Below are positions 33,553-41,690 of a stretch of DNA of 42,331 nt, piece by piece. Where the stretch lies: assembly GCF_026225065.1 (NCBI RefSeq), contig NZ_JAMFSB010000384.1, positions 1 through 42,331 on the forward strand. Reading direction: 5' to 3'. Each line of letters opens with the position of its first letter. Position 1 is the first letter of the stretch. The notes under the pieces were generated by a model. It did no database searches. It saw nothing but the letters and a program-made list of their open reading frames with translations, and was not told where the DNA came from. The stretch comes from Paraburkholderia sp. Lineage in GTDB: Bacteria > Pseudomonadota > Gammaproteobacteria > Burkholderiales > Burkholderiaceae. The translations under genes were made by a program, and so were the position numbers.

Positions 33553-34128
33553 ATGCTGCGTGTACTGCTCGTAACCGACACCGACAAGCCGATTGGCGAT
33601 CTGCGCGAAGCCCTCGCGCGGCTCGGCTACGACATGCTGGCCGGCACGGCGGCCTCGCAGGCGCTGCACAGGAGAGTGGAAAACGAACGGCCAGATGTGA
33701 TCATCATCGACACCGAATCGCCGTCACGCGACACGCTCGAACAGCTGGCAGTGATGAACGCGACCGCACCTCGCCCCGTGCTAATGTTCAGCAACGACAC
33801 CAACCAGCAACTGATTCGCGACGCCGTGGGCGCCGGCGTCACCGCCTATCTCGTCGAGGGTCTCGCGACGGAAAAACTCGCGCCGATCCTCGAAGTAGCG
33901 CTCGCCCGCTTTGCCCAGGAAAGCCAGCTACGCGAACGGCTCGCTCAGGCCGAAAACGAGCTGGCCGAGCGCAAGCTGATCGACCGCGCCAAACGTCTGC
34001 TGATGGATCAGCAGAAAATGACCGAACACGCCGCGTATGCAAGCCTGCGCAAGCGTGCCATGGACCAGGGCGTCAAGCTCGTCGAGGTCGCGCGCCAGAT
34101 CGCCGCGGCCGCTGACTTGCCCAAATAA
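33553..34128 (+). CDS. nasT: ANTAR-domain response regulator (NasT-like antiterminator)
   Basis: From the ATG at 33553 the protein has 191 residues. The pseudo-receiver domain begins MLRVLLVTDTDKPIGDLREAL and includes PDVIIIDTESPSRDTLEQL, with aspartate at the usual place. The C-terminal ANTAR three-helix RNA-binding domain is ELAERKLIDRAKRLLMDQ, then ASLRKRAMDQGVKLVEVARQI. NasT binds paired hairpins in nitrate-assimilation leaders and prevents termination. The track begins at a GTG 18 codons earlier with a Pro/Arg-rich stretch; either start is possible. The CmpA/NrtA-like nasS gene follows after 10 bp. Confidence 0.83.
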   Translation: MLRVLLVTDTDKPIGDLREALARLGYDMLAGTAASQALHRRVENERPDVIIIDTESPSRDTLEQLAVMNATAPRPVLMFSNDTNQQLIRDAVGAGVTAYLVEGLATEKLAPILEVALARFAQESQLRERLAQAENELAERKLIDRAKRLLMDQQKMTEHAAYASLRKRAMDQGVKLVEVARQIAAAADLPK

Positions 34129-34138
34129 AGCGTGGCTC

Positions 34139-35287
34139 ATGAACCAACCTGCTCCCATTAGCCAACCCTCCGCACCTATGCAGCTCGAGAAAACGCATCT
34201 GCGGCTCGGCTTTGTCTCGCTCGCGGACGCGGCGCCGCTCGTCGCGGCAAAGCTGCTCGAATTCGGGCATGCGCATGGCCTGACCCTGGAGTTATCGCGT
34301 CAACCGTCATGGGCCGCGCTGCGCGACAAACTGCTGGCTGGCGAACTGGATGCCGCTCATGCGCTGTACGGTCTCGCGTATGGTGTGCAGCTCGGCCTGG
34401 GTGGTCCGCAAACGGATATGGCCGTCCTGATGGTGCTCAACCGTAACGGCCAGGCCATTACGCTTTCGAACCGCCTCGCCGATGCGTTGACCGAATATCA
34501 AACGTTGCCGCGGGCATTGGCGACGCTCGGCCGCAAACCGGTGTTTGCGCAGACTTTCCCGACGGGTACGCATGCGATGTGGCTCTACTATTGGCTGGCG
34601 TCGCAGGGCGTACATCCGTTGCGCGATATCGAAAGCGTTGTGATTCCGCCGCCTGATATGGTTTCTGCGCTGGCCGAAGACAGGCTTGATGGATTGTGTG
34701 TCGGTGAACCGTGGAATGCCGCCGCCGAAGCGCGCGGCATCGGCCGCACAATCGCCTATAGCAGCGAGATCTGGCCCGACCATCCGGAGAAAGTGCTCGC
34801 CTGCCGGCGCGATTTTGTGGACCAGCATCCCCATACCGCCAGAGCGCTGGTGCAGACCATGCTCGAAGCGTGCCGCTGGCTCGACGGCGACGGACATCGC
34901 AACGAGATTGCGCGCTGGCTGGTGCGGCCGGAGTTTATCGGTATCGATGAACCGTTGATAGCAAAGAGGCTAGCGCGCGATAGTGGATCGATGGCGCGTG
35001 GTCGTTTACCGGTGCGGTTTTTCGAAAACGGCACGGTGAACTATCCGCGACCAGATGACGGTGTATGGTTTCTGACCCAATATGAGCGCTGGGGGATGAT
35101 CGCGCGCCGCGATGACTATCGCGAGATCGCAGTAGCGATTAACCAGACCAAGTTGTATCGCGATGCGGCGAAAAGAATGGGTATTGCGATTCCGGCTGAG
35201 AGCGTCTCGCAGCGGCTAATAGATGGCCGCGTGTGGGACGGTAGCGAACCCAGTAGCTATGCAACCGGGTTCGAAATCCATGCCTAA
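34139..35287 (+). CDS. nasS: Cytoplasmic CmpA/NrtA-family nitrate sensor (NasS-like)
   Basis: The 382-residue protein matches the CmpA/NrtA binding-protein family: LRLGFVSLADAAPLVAAKLL, LRDKLLAGELDAAHALYGLA, LNRNGQAITLSNRL and DRLDGLCVGEPWNAAAEARG. It has no signal peptide, as expected of the sensor NasS rather than of a periplasmic transporter component. NasS holds NasT inactive until nitrate or nitrite binds. The ATG at 34139 lies 10 bp after nasT. Its TAA stop overlaps the stop of the convergent BON gene. No nas structural genes are in view. Confidence 0.82.
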   Translation: MNQPAPISQPSAPMQLEKTHLRLGFVSLADAAPLVAAKLLEFGHAHGLTLELSRQPSWAALRDKLLAGELDAAHALYGLAYGVQLGLGGPQTDMAVLMVLNRNGQAITLSNRLADALTEYQTLPRALATLGRKPVFAQTFPTGTHAMWLYYWLASQGVHPLRDIESVVIPPPDMVSALAEDRLDGLCVGEPWNAAAEARGIGRTIAYSSEIWPDHPEKVLACRRDFVDQHPHTARALVQTMLEACRWLDGDGHRNEIARWLVRPEFIGIDEPLIAKRLARDSGSMARGRLPVRFFENGTVNYPRPDDGVWFLTQYERWGMIARRDDYREIAVAINQTKLYRDAAKRMGIAIPAESVSQRLIDGRVWDGSEPSSYATGFEIHA

Positions 35288-35646
35288 CCATTCCCCCCAT
35301 GAAACAGCGTCAGCTTATTCGACACCGAATTCACCCCAGACACCGTCTTCGCGACCGTTTCAGCCTGAGTAATCTGATCCCCGGTATCGACGCTACCGGA
35401 CAGCGTCACTGCACCGCTGCGCGCCCGAACATAAACATTCGAGACGTTAAACCCCTGGGCCTTCGATAACGCGCGGCGCACAGCCCGTGCAAGCGCGCGG
35501 TCGGCCTTCGAGACAGCTTTTTTGGAGCTCGTCGCCGAACTGGCGTCTGGTGCGGCCATCGCATCACTAGCTTGCGCATAAGCGGCAACGGGCACCGCAA
35601 TTGCTACTGTTAGACATAACGCGCTCAAGATTCCGACTGTCTTCAT
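35284..35646 (-). CDS. Periplasmic BON-domain protein
   Basis: The 120-residue protein has a signal peptide (MKTVGILSALCLTVAIAV, cleavage near AYA-Q) and a Ser/Ala/Lys linker. One BON domain follows (ADRALARAVRRALSKAQGFN, VYVRARSGAVTLSGSVDTGDQI, AETVAKTVSGVNSVSNKL). BON domains bind membranes, and OsmY-like members respond to osmotic or envelope stress. AGGAG eight bases before the ATG at 35646 excludes the longer track start. It is convergent with nasS, overlapping its stop codon. Confidence 0.85.
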   Translation of the reverse strand: MKTVGILSALCLTVAIAVPVAAYAQASDAMAAPDASSATSSKKAVSKADRALARAVRRALSKAQGFNVSNVYVRARSGAVTLSGSVDTGDQITQAETVAKTVSGVNSVSNKLTLFHGGNG

Positions 35647-35818
35647 GTTCTTCTCCTGTCTTTGCCAATCGTTGACCAGCGTCATTCGTCCGCCGCAACG
35701 GCTGACAAATTGCCGATTGAACCGGCATGCGTCGCGCTGACCTAGTTCAATCTAATTCATCGGCTAGCAAAGCGAAAGCGCAAAGCGTTCGACAACCGTT
35801 GTTTTTCCAGCGCCATTC

Positions 35819-37255
35819 TCATTCGCCAGTGGCATGGTCGCTGGAAGCGAGCGCAGTTCCAGCAGCCTGACTCCATCCGCCGCCAAGCGAGCGATACAAC
35901 GCCACCGCAGCCAACGCATGCTCGCGCTTCGCCTGATTCAGCGAATCGGAATCCTGCAGATACGTCTGCTGCGCCGACAGTACATCGAGGAAGTCCGTCG
36001 CGCCGCCTTTGTACAACTGGTTTGCCAGCTTGAGCGACTGGTCCGACGCGCCCAGCGCATCGGTCAGTTTTTGTGTCGAGGCTGTCGTGCTGACCAGATC
36101 GCTGCGGGTATCCTCCACTTCCCTGAGCGCCTGCAGCATCGTCTGCTGCAGATTCAGTTGCGATTCACGCATTTTGCTTTCGCTCTGCTGGATGTCCGCC
36201 GTGATCCGTCCCGCGTTGAAAATCGGACTGCTGGCGTTCACCGCCGCGCTAAACAGGTTATCGGTCAACGTCGGCAAACCAATGTATGAAGCGGCCAGCA
36301 ATCCATCGCTCAGATTCAGCTGGAATTTCGGGTAACGCTCCGCTCTCGACACCCCCACTTCCGCCGCGCGCTGCTCGACGGTGGCATAGGCCACCAGCAC
36401 ATCGGGCCGGCGCAGCAATGCTTCGGACGGCAACGTCGTAGGCGCGGCGCCTTCCGGATTGGGGATCGGACCAGGCGTAGCCAGCACCAGCTTGTCCACA
36501 GATTCCGGCGTGCGGCCCGAATACACGGCAATCAGGCTCAGTTCATGTTCAATCGTCGATTGAGCACGCGGTATCCGCGCCTGCAGTTCATCCAGTTGAT
36601 TCTGGGCGCGGGCCACGTCGAGTTGCGTCGACAAGCCGTACTTGAGACGCTCCTGAGTCAATTGCAACGCATGCTGCCGGATTACCTGGTTATCCTGCAG
36701 AATCTGCAGTTCAGATTGCGCCCAACGCAGATCGACATAGGCCGATGCGGTGTTGGCCGCGAGCGCGAGCCGCAATGCATCCTCGGCATGCTGTTGCCCG
36801 ACCAGTTGCGCCTGGGCTGCGAGCAGATCGAGCCGTTCTCCACCGAATACATCGGGCGACCAGTTCAGCGCGAGGCCGGCGCCACCTTCTCGCACATACC
36901 CGAGCGGCGGCGGCGTGTTGATGCGGGTGTCCGCAGCGGTAGCGGTAGCGTCGAGTTCCGGCAGCAGCACCGCATGCTTCTGCGTGGTGATCGCTTGCGC
37001 CTGCTTGACACGCTCCGCGGCGCCCTGCAGATCCAGGTTGCCGGTCAGCACCGAGTCCACCAGTTCGTCGAGTACCGGGTCGCCGAATTGCGACCACCAG
37101 GTCTTTGCGTCGACGGCATCCTTCGGGGCCTCTACGCTCCAGCTAGCCGGTGCGACGGTTTTTACCGTGGCCGGCAGATTCGCGTGAGTGGCCGGCTGAA
37201 CCGCACACGCGGCCAGCGAAAGACAAGCCAGAATTTCTATCAGAAGCTTTTTCAT
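35819..37255 (-). CDS. Outer-membrane efflux lipoprotein (NodT/OprM family)
   Basis: From the ATG at 37255 the protein has 478 residues. It has a lipoprotein signal with lipobox LSLAAC, followed by TWWSQFGDPVLDELVDSVLTGNLDLQ, the typical start of RND/EmrAB-linked outer membrane factors. A duplicated coiled-coil region with LRWAQSELQILQDNQ and RPDVLVAYATVEQRAAEVGVSRAERYP follows. It forms the TolC-like exit duct. The start is eight bases behind the stop of emrB, with GAGG inside the emrB stop region, so the genes are tightly coupled. It is the last gene of the pump operon. Confidence 0.9.
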   Translation of the reverse strand: MKKLLIEILACLSLAACAVQPATHANLPATVKTVAPASWSVEAPKDAVDAKTWWSQFGDPVLDELVDSVLTGNLDLQGAAERVKQAQAITTQKHAVLLPELDATATAADTRINTPPPLGYVREGGAGLALNWSPDVFGGERLDLLAAQAQLVGQQHAEDALRLALAANTASAYVDLRWAQSELQILQDNQVIRQHALQLTQERLKYGLSTQLDVARAQNQLDELQARIPRAQSTIEHELSLIAVYSGRTPESVDKLVLATPGPIPNPEGAAPTTLPSEALLRRPDVLVAYATVEQRAAEVGVSRAERYPKFQLNLSDGLLAASYIGLPTLTDNLFSAAVNASSPIFNAGRITADIQQSESKMRESQLNLQQTMLQALREVEDTRSDLVSTTASTQKLTDALGASDQSLKLANQLYKGGATDFLDVLSAQQTYLQDSDSLNQAKREHALAAVALYRSLGGGWSQAAGTALASSDHATGE

Positions 37256-37263
37256 GATTGGCC

Positions 37264-38838
37264 TCAATGTGCGTCAGGCGGCGGCGCACTGTTAGAGAAA
37301 GGTTTGGAAAACAGCACACTTGCTATCGCAACGATGAAGCACAGCGACAGCACATAGAAGGTGTCCGAGTACGTCAGCACCAAGGCTTCGCGCAACACCA
37401 GCGCGTGAAGATTGGCGAGCCCGGACTGGGTCGTATTGAGCACGTCGCCTGCCACAGACGACCAATGCGCGGTTTGCTGGGTCAGTAAAGATTCCACTTC
37501 GGGACTGCCAGTCGTGACGCTTTCGTTGAGCCGCAGATAGTGGAAGTTGAGACGGTCGTTAAGCATGGTCGCGCTGACCGCAATGCCGATCGCACCACCC
37601 AGGTTACGCATCAGATTGAACAATCCACTGGCTGACTTCAGCCGCGACTGGGGCAGCGATCCGAGTGCCATCGTGACAATCGGCGGCACTGCGAACTGCT
37701 GACCGATGCCACGCAAGGCCTGTGGCAATAGCAGTTGCTGCCAGCCCCAATCGTGAGTCAGCGGGACATACAGGTAACAACCGAGGCCGAAGCAGATCAA
37801 CCCGAACAGCAGCAACAGGCGCATATCGACAAACCGGGCCACCATCGCGTAGACCCCGAGTGCAAGCAACTGGAATACGCCGACCGAAAGCAACGCGATA
37901 CCAATCTGCAGCGAACTGAAGCCACGGACCTGGCCGAGAAACTCAGGCGTGAGAAACACCGCGACAAAGATCCCGATCCCCGTGATGAACGACAGCAAGC
38001 TGCCGATGCCGAAATTCCGCACCACCAGAGCGCGCAGATCGACGATGGGGTCGTCGGTGGTCAGCGCATGGACGAAAAAGAGAAAACCGCAGATCGCCGA
38101 AATCCACGTACATGCGATGATGATGTGATCGCCGAACCAGTTCTTGCGCGGGCCTTCTTCCAGCACATACTCGAGGCAGCCGAGAAATCCGCTCATCAGC
38201 AGGATTCCCAGGTAATCGCCCTTCTTCAGCAACGACAGATCGGGCTTATCGACATTCACATACTTCGGCACCAACGCGGCCACTGCCACACCCGGCACGA
38301 CGTTCAGATAGAACAACCAGTGCCACGACCACTGATCGGTGATCCAGCCGCCGATCACCGGGCCGATCGCCGGCGCAAGCGAAGCCAGAGCACCGATCGT
38401 GGTGGACGCAACCAGGCGCTGCTTGCCCGGAAACAGCACGAAAGCCGTGGTGAATACCGTCGGGATCATCGCGGCGCCCATGGCGCCCTGCAAACCGCGA
38501 AACAGGATCATCGAGTTGATGTCCCAGGCGATGCCACACAGCATGCTGGTAACGGTAAAACCCACCGCAGAAGCAACGAACAGCCAACGTGTCGAAAACA
38601 CTTTGGAGAGCCAGCCCGACATCGGAATCACGAGAATTTCCGCGATCAGATAAGCCGTCTGGACCCATGACAACTCATCCTGACTCGCGGAAAGCCCGCC
38701 GCCGATGTCCCTCAACGAGGACGCGACGATCTGGATATCCAGGGTTGCCATAAAAAATCCCAGACACATGAGCGCGAATGCAAACACACGTTGCCGCATC
38801 GGCTGGGACGCCGGATCGAGGAGATGAGCGCTTGTCAT
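37264..38838 (-). CDS. emrB: DHA2-family MFS drug exporter (EmrB-like)
   Basis: The 524-residue protein has about 14 membrane helices. It begins FALMCLGFFMATLDIQIVAS, with the DHA2 motif D1 Asp, and has ELSWVQTAYLIAEILVIPMSGWLS, RGLQGAMGAAMIP and the antiporter motif C LAPAIGPVIGGWI. EmrB exports hydrophobic toxicants with proton antiport through EmrA and an outer-membrane channel. It starts 18 bp after emrA with AAGG in place. The order emrA-emrB-OMF behind a MarR gene is the usual Burkholderia layout. Confidence 0.92.
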   Translation of the reverse strand: MTSAHLLDPASQPMRQRVFAFALMCLGFFMATLDIQIVASSLRDIGGGLSASQDELSWVQTAYLIAEILVIPMSGWLSKVFSTRWLFVASAVGFTVTSMLCGIAWDINSMILFRGLQGAMGAAMIPTVFTTAFVLFPGKQRLVASTTIGALASLAPAIGPVIGGWITDQWSWHWLFYLNVVPGVAVAALVPKYVNVDKPDLSLLKKGDYLGILLMSGFLGCLEYVLEEGPRKNWFGDHIIIACTWISAICGFLFFVHALTTDDPIVDLRALVVRNFGIGSLLSFITGIGIFVAVFLTPEFLGQVRGFSSLQIGIALLSVGVFQLLALGVYAMVARFVDMRLLLLFGLICFGLGCYLYVPLTHDWGWQQLLLPQALRGIGQQFAVPPIVTMALGSLPQSRLKSASGLFNLMRNLGGAIGIAVSATMLNDRLNFHYLRLNESVTTGSPEVESLLTQQTAHWSSVAGDVLNTTQSGLANLHALVLREALVLTYSDTFYVLSLCFIVAIASVLFSKPFSNSAPPPDAH

Positions 38839-38856
38839 GATATTGGCCTTGTCAGC

Positions 38857-39963
38857 TCAATGAGCGCTCGATGCTTGCGAACCGTCCGCAAGGTGCACTT
38901 CGACCGTTGCCGACAGGCCGGGGCGCAACACGTTATCCATGCCGCGCGGCACGTTCAGGCGAATCCGCACCGGCACGCGCTGCACGATCTTGGTGAAGTT
39001 GCCGGTTGCGTTTTCGGGCGGCAGCACGCTGAAGGTGGCGCCAGTAGCGGGCGCCAGGCTTTCGACATAGCCGTGCACGGGGATGCTCGATGCGTCGAGC
39101 GCGACGTCGGCCTTGTCGCCGATCTGCATCTTCCTGAGCTGGTCTTCCTTGAAGTTCGCGTCGACCCAGAGGTCGGTGGACGGCACCACCGTCAGGAGAG
39201 GTGCGCCGATATTGGCTAACATGCCAACCCGCGCGGTGCGGTTGCCGATATAACCGTCCACAGGCGAGCGGATCGTCGTGTATTCGACGTTCAGTTGTGC
39301 GACCCGTTGCGCAGCCAGCGCCGTATTGACGCGCGCCTGCGCGTCGGCAATCTGCGCGCCCAGCACATCCAGTTCGCGTTGAGCAGCAAGCACCGCTGCT
39401 CCACTGCTTTGCACCGCGGCCTGCGCCTTGGAGAAATCGGCGTCGGCACGCTCGACAATCTGGTTGGACACGGCATCGTCCTTGACCAGTTCGCGATAAC
39501 GCGTCTGGTCTTCGGCGCTGCGCGTCAGTTCAGCCGAAGAGGCCCGCGCGTCCGCCTGGTGCTGGTTGATCACCGCCGCCTGCAAGACCCGTTTCGCCTG
39601 CAGTTCCGATACTGCGGCACGGGCGCTATCCACTTCGGCTGTGGCCTGCGCAAGCTTCGCGTCGTAGTCTCGCGCGTCCAGTCGGATCAGCACCTGATTC
39701 GCGCTGACGTGCTGGTTGTCCTGCACGAGGATGTCCGTGACGAAGCCGTTGACCTTCGGCGCCATCACCGTCACGTTGCCGCCGACGTAGGCATCGTCAG
39801 TAGATTGCTCGAAGCGCAGGACAAAGAACCAATAGCCCGCCGCCGCAGCTAGCACCACCGCCACGAGACCATAGGCGAGGCGCATCCATGGAATGCGCCT
39901 CCCCTTCACAGCTTCCGCAGACGCCGCAGGAACAACAGGAACGGGTGTTGAAGGACTCGACAT
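38857..39963 (-). CDS. emrA: HlyD-family membrane-fusion protein (EmrA-like)
   Basis: The 368-residue protein has one N-terminal membrane helix (LAYGLVAVVLAAAAGYWFF) after a Pro-rich cytoplasmic start. The biotinyl-lipoyl-like start STDDAYVGGNVTVMAPKVNGFV follows, then a long coiled-coil hairpin (about 115-210) and the second lipoyl half with TTIRSPVDGYIGNRTARVGM. The beta-barrel segment has LWVDANFKEDQLRKMQIGD. It links EmrB to the outer-membrane factor. Its upstream region contains a candidate MarR site (39974-39985), so it may have its own promoter in addition to read-through from marR. Confidence 0.92.
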   Translation of the reverse strand: MSSPSTPVPVVPAASAEAVKGRRIPWMRLAYGLVAVVLAAAAGYWFFVLRFEQSTDDAYVGGNVTVMAPKVNGFVTDILVQDNQHVSANQVLIRLDARDYDAKLAQATAEVDSARAAVSELQAKRVLQAAVINQHQADARASSAELTRSAEDQTRYRELVKDDAVSNQIVERADADFSKAQAAVQSSGAAVLAAQRELDVLGAQIADAQARVNTALAAQRVAQLNVEYTTIRSPVDGYIGNRTARVGMLANIGAPLLTVVPSTDLWVDANFKEDQLRKMQIGDKADVALDASSIPVHGYVESLAPATGATFSVLPPENATGNFTKIVQRVPVRIRLNVPRGMDNVLRPGLSATVEVHLADGSQASSAH

Positions 39964-39973
39964 GATTTCACCT

Positions 39974-39985
39974 GTGTATATGCAC
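39974..39985. promoter_or_regulatory. Candidate MarR operator before emrA
   Basis: GTGTATATGCAC is a near-perfect 12-bp palindrome (one mismatched pair) 11 bases ahead of the emrA ATG. It agrees at 10 of 12 positions with GTGCATGTGCAC at the marR start. On the coding strand it contains TATACA, a possible -10. Confidence 0.55.
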
Positions 39986-40038
39986 TAAATTGAATGGAAA
40001 ATTGCCTTTACTGTCTGGGCCAACGGCCCAATCTTTCT

Positions 40039-40470
40039 TTAAGCCCTCGAAACGTCGCGGGTCAGACGGAACAGTTCGCGTCGGAGCATGGCGGCCTGCT
40101 GCGGTCCAAACTTGCGCTCAAACTCGTTCTGAGCGGCCAGCCAATGCACCATCGCTTCATCCAGCCTCGCGTGACCGCATGCGGTCAGCACCAGTTGCAG
40201 ACGCCGCGCGCCCTGCCCATCCGGTTCATTGGCGATCAGGCCGTTTCGCAGCAAAGGCCTAAGCGCGCGCACCAGCGTGGTTCGATCCATCACCATCGCC
40301 TGCGCGAGTTCGAGCATCGTCAGGTTCGCGCCGTCTCGCAGCGCGGTGAGGATGCTGAACTGCGTCGGGGTGACCTCTGCTTCAGACAAATGCCGCTCGT
40401 AAAGCTGGGAAATATGGCGGGCGGCTTGCCGGATCGCGAAGCAGTCGTCGTTTTCGGGTGATGTGTGCAT
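40039..40470 (-). CDS. MarR family repressor of the efflux operon (EmrR-like)
   Basis: The 143-residue protein has a MarR winged helix: FAIRQAARHISQLYERHLSEAEVTPTQF at the dimer start, TALRDGANLTMLELAQAMVMDRTTLVRALRPL (recognition helix) and the wing LIANEPDGQGARRLQLVL. It is likely the local repressor of emrAB-OMF, released by phenolic or hydrophobic ligands. A GTG two codons upstream (40476) is used in the track. Both start codons lie on or next to the palindrome at 40465-40476, so binding there would block its own expression. It is followed by a 75-bp gap with a short GC hairpin (40016-40030) before emrA. Confidence 0.87.
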   Translation of the reverse strand: MHTSPENDDCFAIRQAARHISQLYERHLSEAEVTPTQFSILTALRDGANLTMLELAQAMVMDRTTLVRALRPLLRNGLIANEPDGQGARRLQLVLTACGHARLDEAMVHWLAAQNEFERKFGPQQAAMLRRELFRLTRDVSRA

Positions 40471-40476
40471 GTGCAC
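40465..40476. promoter_or_regulatory. Candidate MarR operator at the marR start
   Basis: GTGCATGTGCAC (inside the longer TGTGCA-TG-TGCACA inverted repeat, 40464-40477) spans the start codon of the MarR gene and matches the emrA-proximal site at 10 of 12 bases. Confidence 0.5.
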
Positions 40477-40619
40477 AGATTAGAGATACGGCCTTGCCGG
40501 AGCAATCTCCTGGACGCATCTGATTGTTGTGATTGCGACAAGAATCCGGTCAGCAAGCGGCTTGGGCTGGCTGGGCGCGTCGGCGCCAGGCCGATCGGCC
40601 AACGGTCAAATCGTCCGGC

Positions 40620-41555
40620 CTATGACCTGCTGTTCAGATCCGATGCTGCCTCGACGGCCAACACATCGGCAAAGAACTCCGCCGCGTGTTCGACAAACGC
40701 CTTGACCTTGGCCGGCAACAATGTGCGCGTGTTGTACGCGAGCCGCAGATCGACCACGGCGTCGATGAGCTCGAATTCTTCGAGAATGACCACGAGCCGT
40801 CCGCTGGACAGCTCAGTCTGGGCCAACGCTGCGGGCAAGACGCCAATTCCAAGCCCTTGCAGCACCATCTCACGATTGAATACCGCATTATTCGAGGCAA
40901 TGTCGTACCTGAGCGGTACCGACAAATCCTCCGCGCCAAGCCGGAAGGTCAACTGGGGCTTGCGAAACGCCGGCGAGAGCACGATAAACATGTGCTCAGT
41001 CAGCTCCGACGGATGCGTTGGTCGCGAATGCTGCTTCAGATAGTCCGGCGCCGCGAGGATGGCGAATGGCATGCGCTCAAGCAAGCGGGTCACGACCGTG
41101 TCGGAGTTCAGCATAAACGGCAGCACGAGGCCGAGGTCGAAGCCGTCTGCGACCAGGTCGATGGGCCGCTCCGTGAGCGTCACGTCAAGGCTTACCTTGG
41201 GATGCTTGAGCTTGAAGCTGGAGATCAACGGCACCAGCCGGTTCACGGTGGCGGTGGTATGCGCGACGAGGCGCAGCACGCCGCTCGGTTCGCGAGTCTG
41301 CGCCGAGGCGTCGGCTTCGAGCGCTTCGAGATCGTCGAGAATCCGCGCGCAACCTTCGTAGAAGTGTTCCGCTGCTTCGGTCAGCGAAACCTGTCGCGTG
41401 GTCCGGTTGAACAGACGGCTGCCGAGACGGCGCTCGAGTCCGGAAATGGAACGCGACACGATCGGCGTGGTCAGGCCGAGCATGTCCGCAGCGCGCGTAA
41501 AGCTCCTGGATTCGACGACGGCGCGGAAGACTCGCAGACTCTCCAGATAATCCAT
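40620..41555 (-). CDS. LysR family transcriptional regulator
   Basis: The 311-residue protein has the LysR N-terminal HTH (MDYLESLRVFRAVVESRSFT, AADMLGLTTPIVSRSISGLERRLGSRLFNR). The periplasmic-binding-like effector domain starts around GVLRLVAHTTATVNRLVPLI and has MVLQGLGIGVLPAALAQTEL near its end. It is of the group close to DsdC-unrelated, CrgA-like regulators. GAGGTG five bases ahead of the ATG supports the start. Both neighbours are on the same strand, so its target is not indicated by a divergent gene. Confidence 0.88.
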   Translation of the reverse strand: MDYLESLRVFRAVVESRSFTRAADMLGLTTPIVSRSISGLERRLGSRLFNRTTRQVSLTEAAEHFYEGCARILDDLEALEADASAQTREPSGVLRLVAHTTATVNRLVPLISSFKLKHPKVSLDVTLTERPIDLVADGFDLGLVLPFMLNSDTVVTRLLERMPFAILAAPDYLKQHSRPTHPSELTEHMFIVLSPAFRKPQLTFRLGAEDLSVPLRYDIASNNAVFNREMVLQGLGIGVLPAALAQTELSSGRLVVILEEFELIDAVVDLRLAYNTRTLLPAKVKAFVEHAAEFFADVLAVEAASDLNSRS

Positions 41556-41587
41556 AAGGCACCTCGTGGTGGGCTCGACGAATAGCA

Positions 41588-41623
41588 GTTGGCGGCGTGG
41601 GTCCGCAGGCCCACGCCGCCAAC
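41588..41623 (-). terminator. Perfect 14-bp hairpin between two LysR genes
   Basis: GTTGGCGGCGTGGG and CCCACGCCGCCAAC pair without mismatch over an 8-nt loop. It lies between the stop of the edge LysR gene and the start of the next, as expected for a terminator, though no T-run follows. Confidence 0.6.
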
Positions 41624-41690
41624 TTGCTCAAATGAGCGTCAGGAGATTACCGCATAGTTGGGCCCGGCTGGACAAGCCGTGCTCGTCAGC

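Noticed and set aside
40016-40030. TGGGCC-AAC-GGCCCA hairpin between the MarR gene and emrA
   Set aside because: Six pairs without a T-run on the transcribed strand; too weak to call an attenuator.
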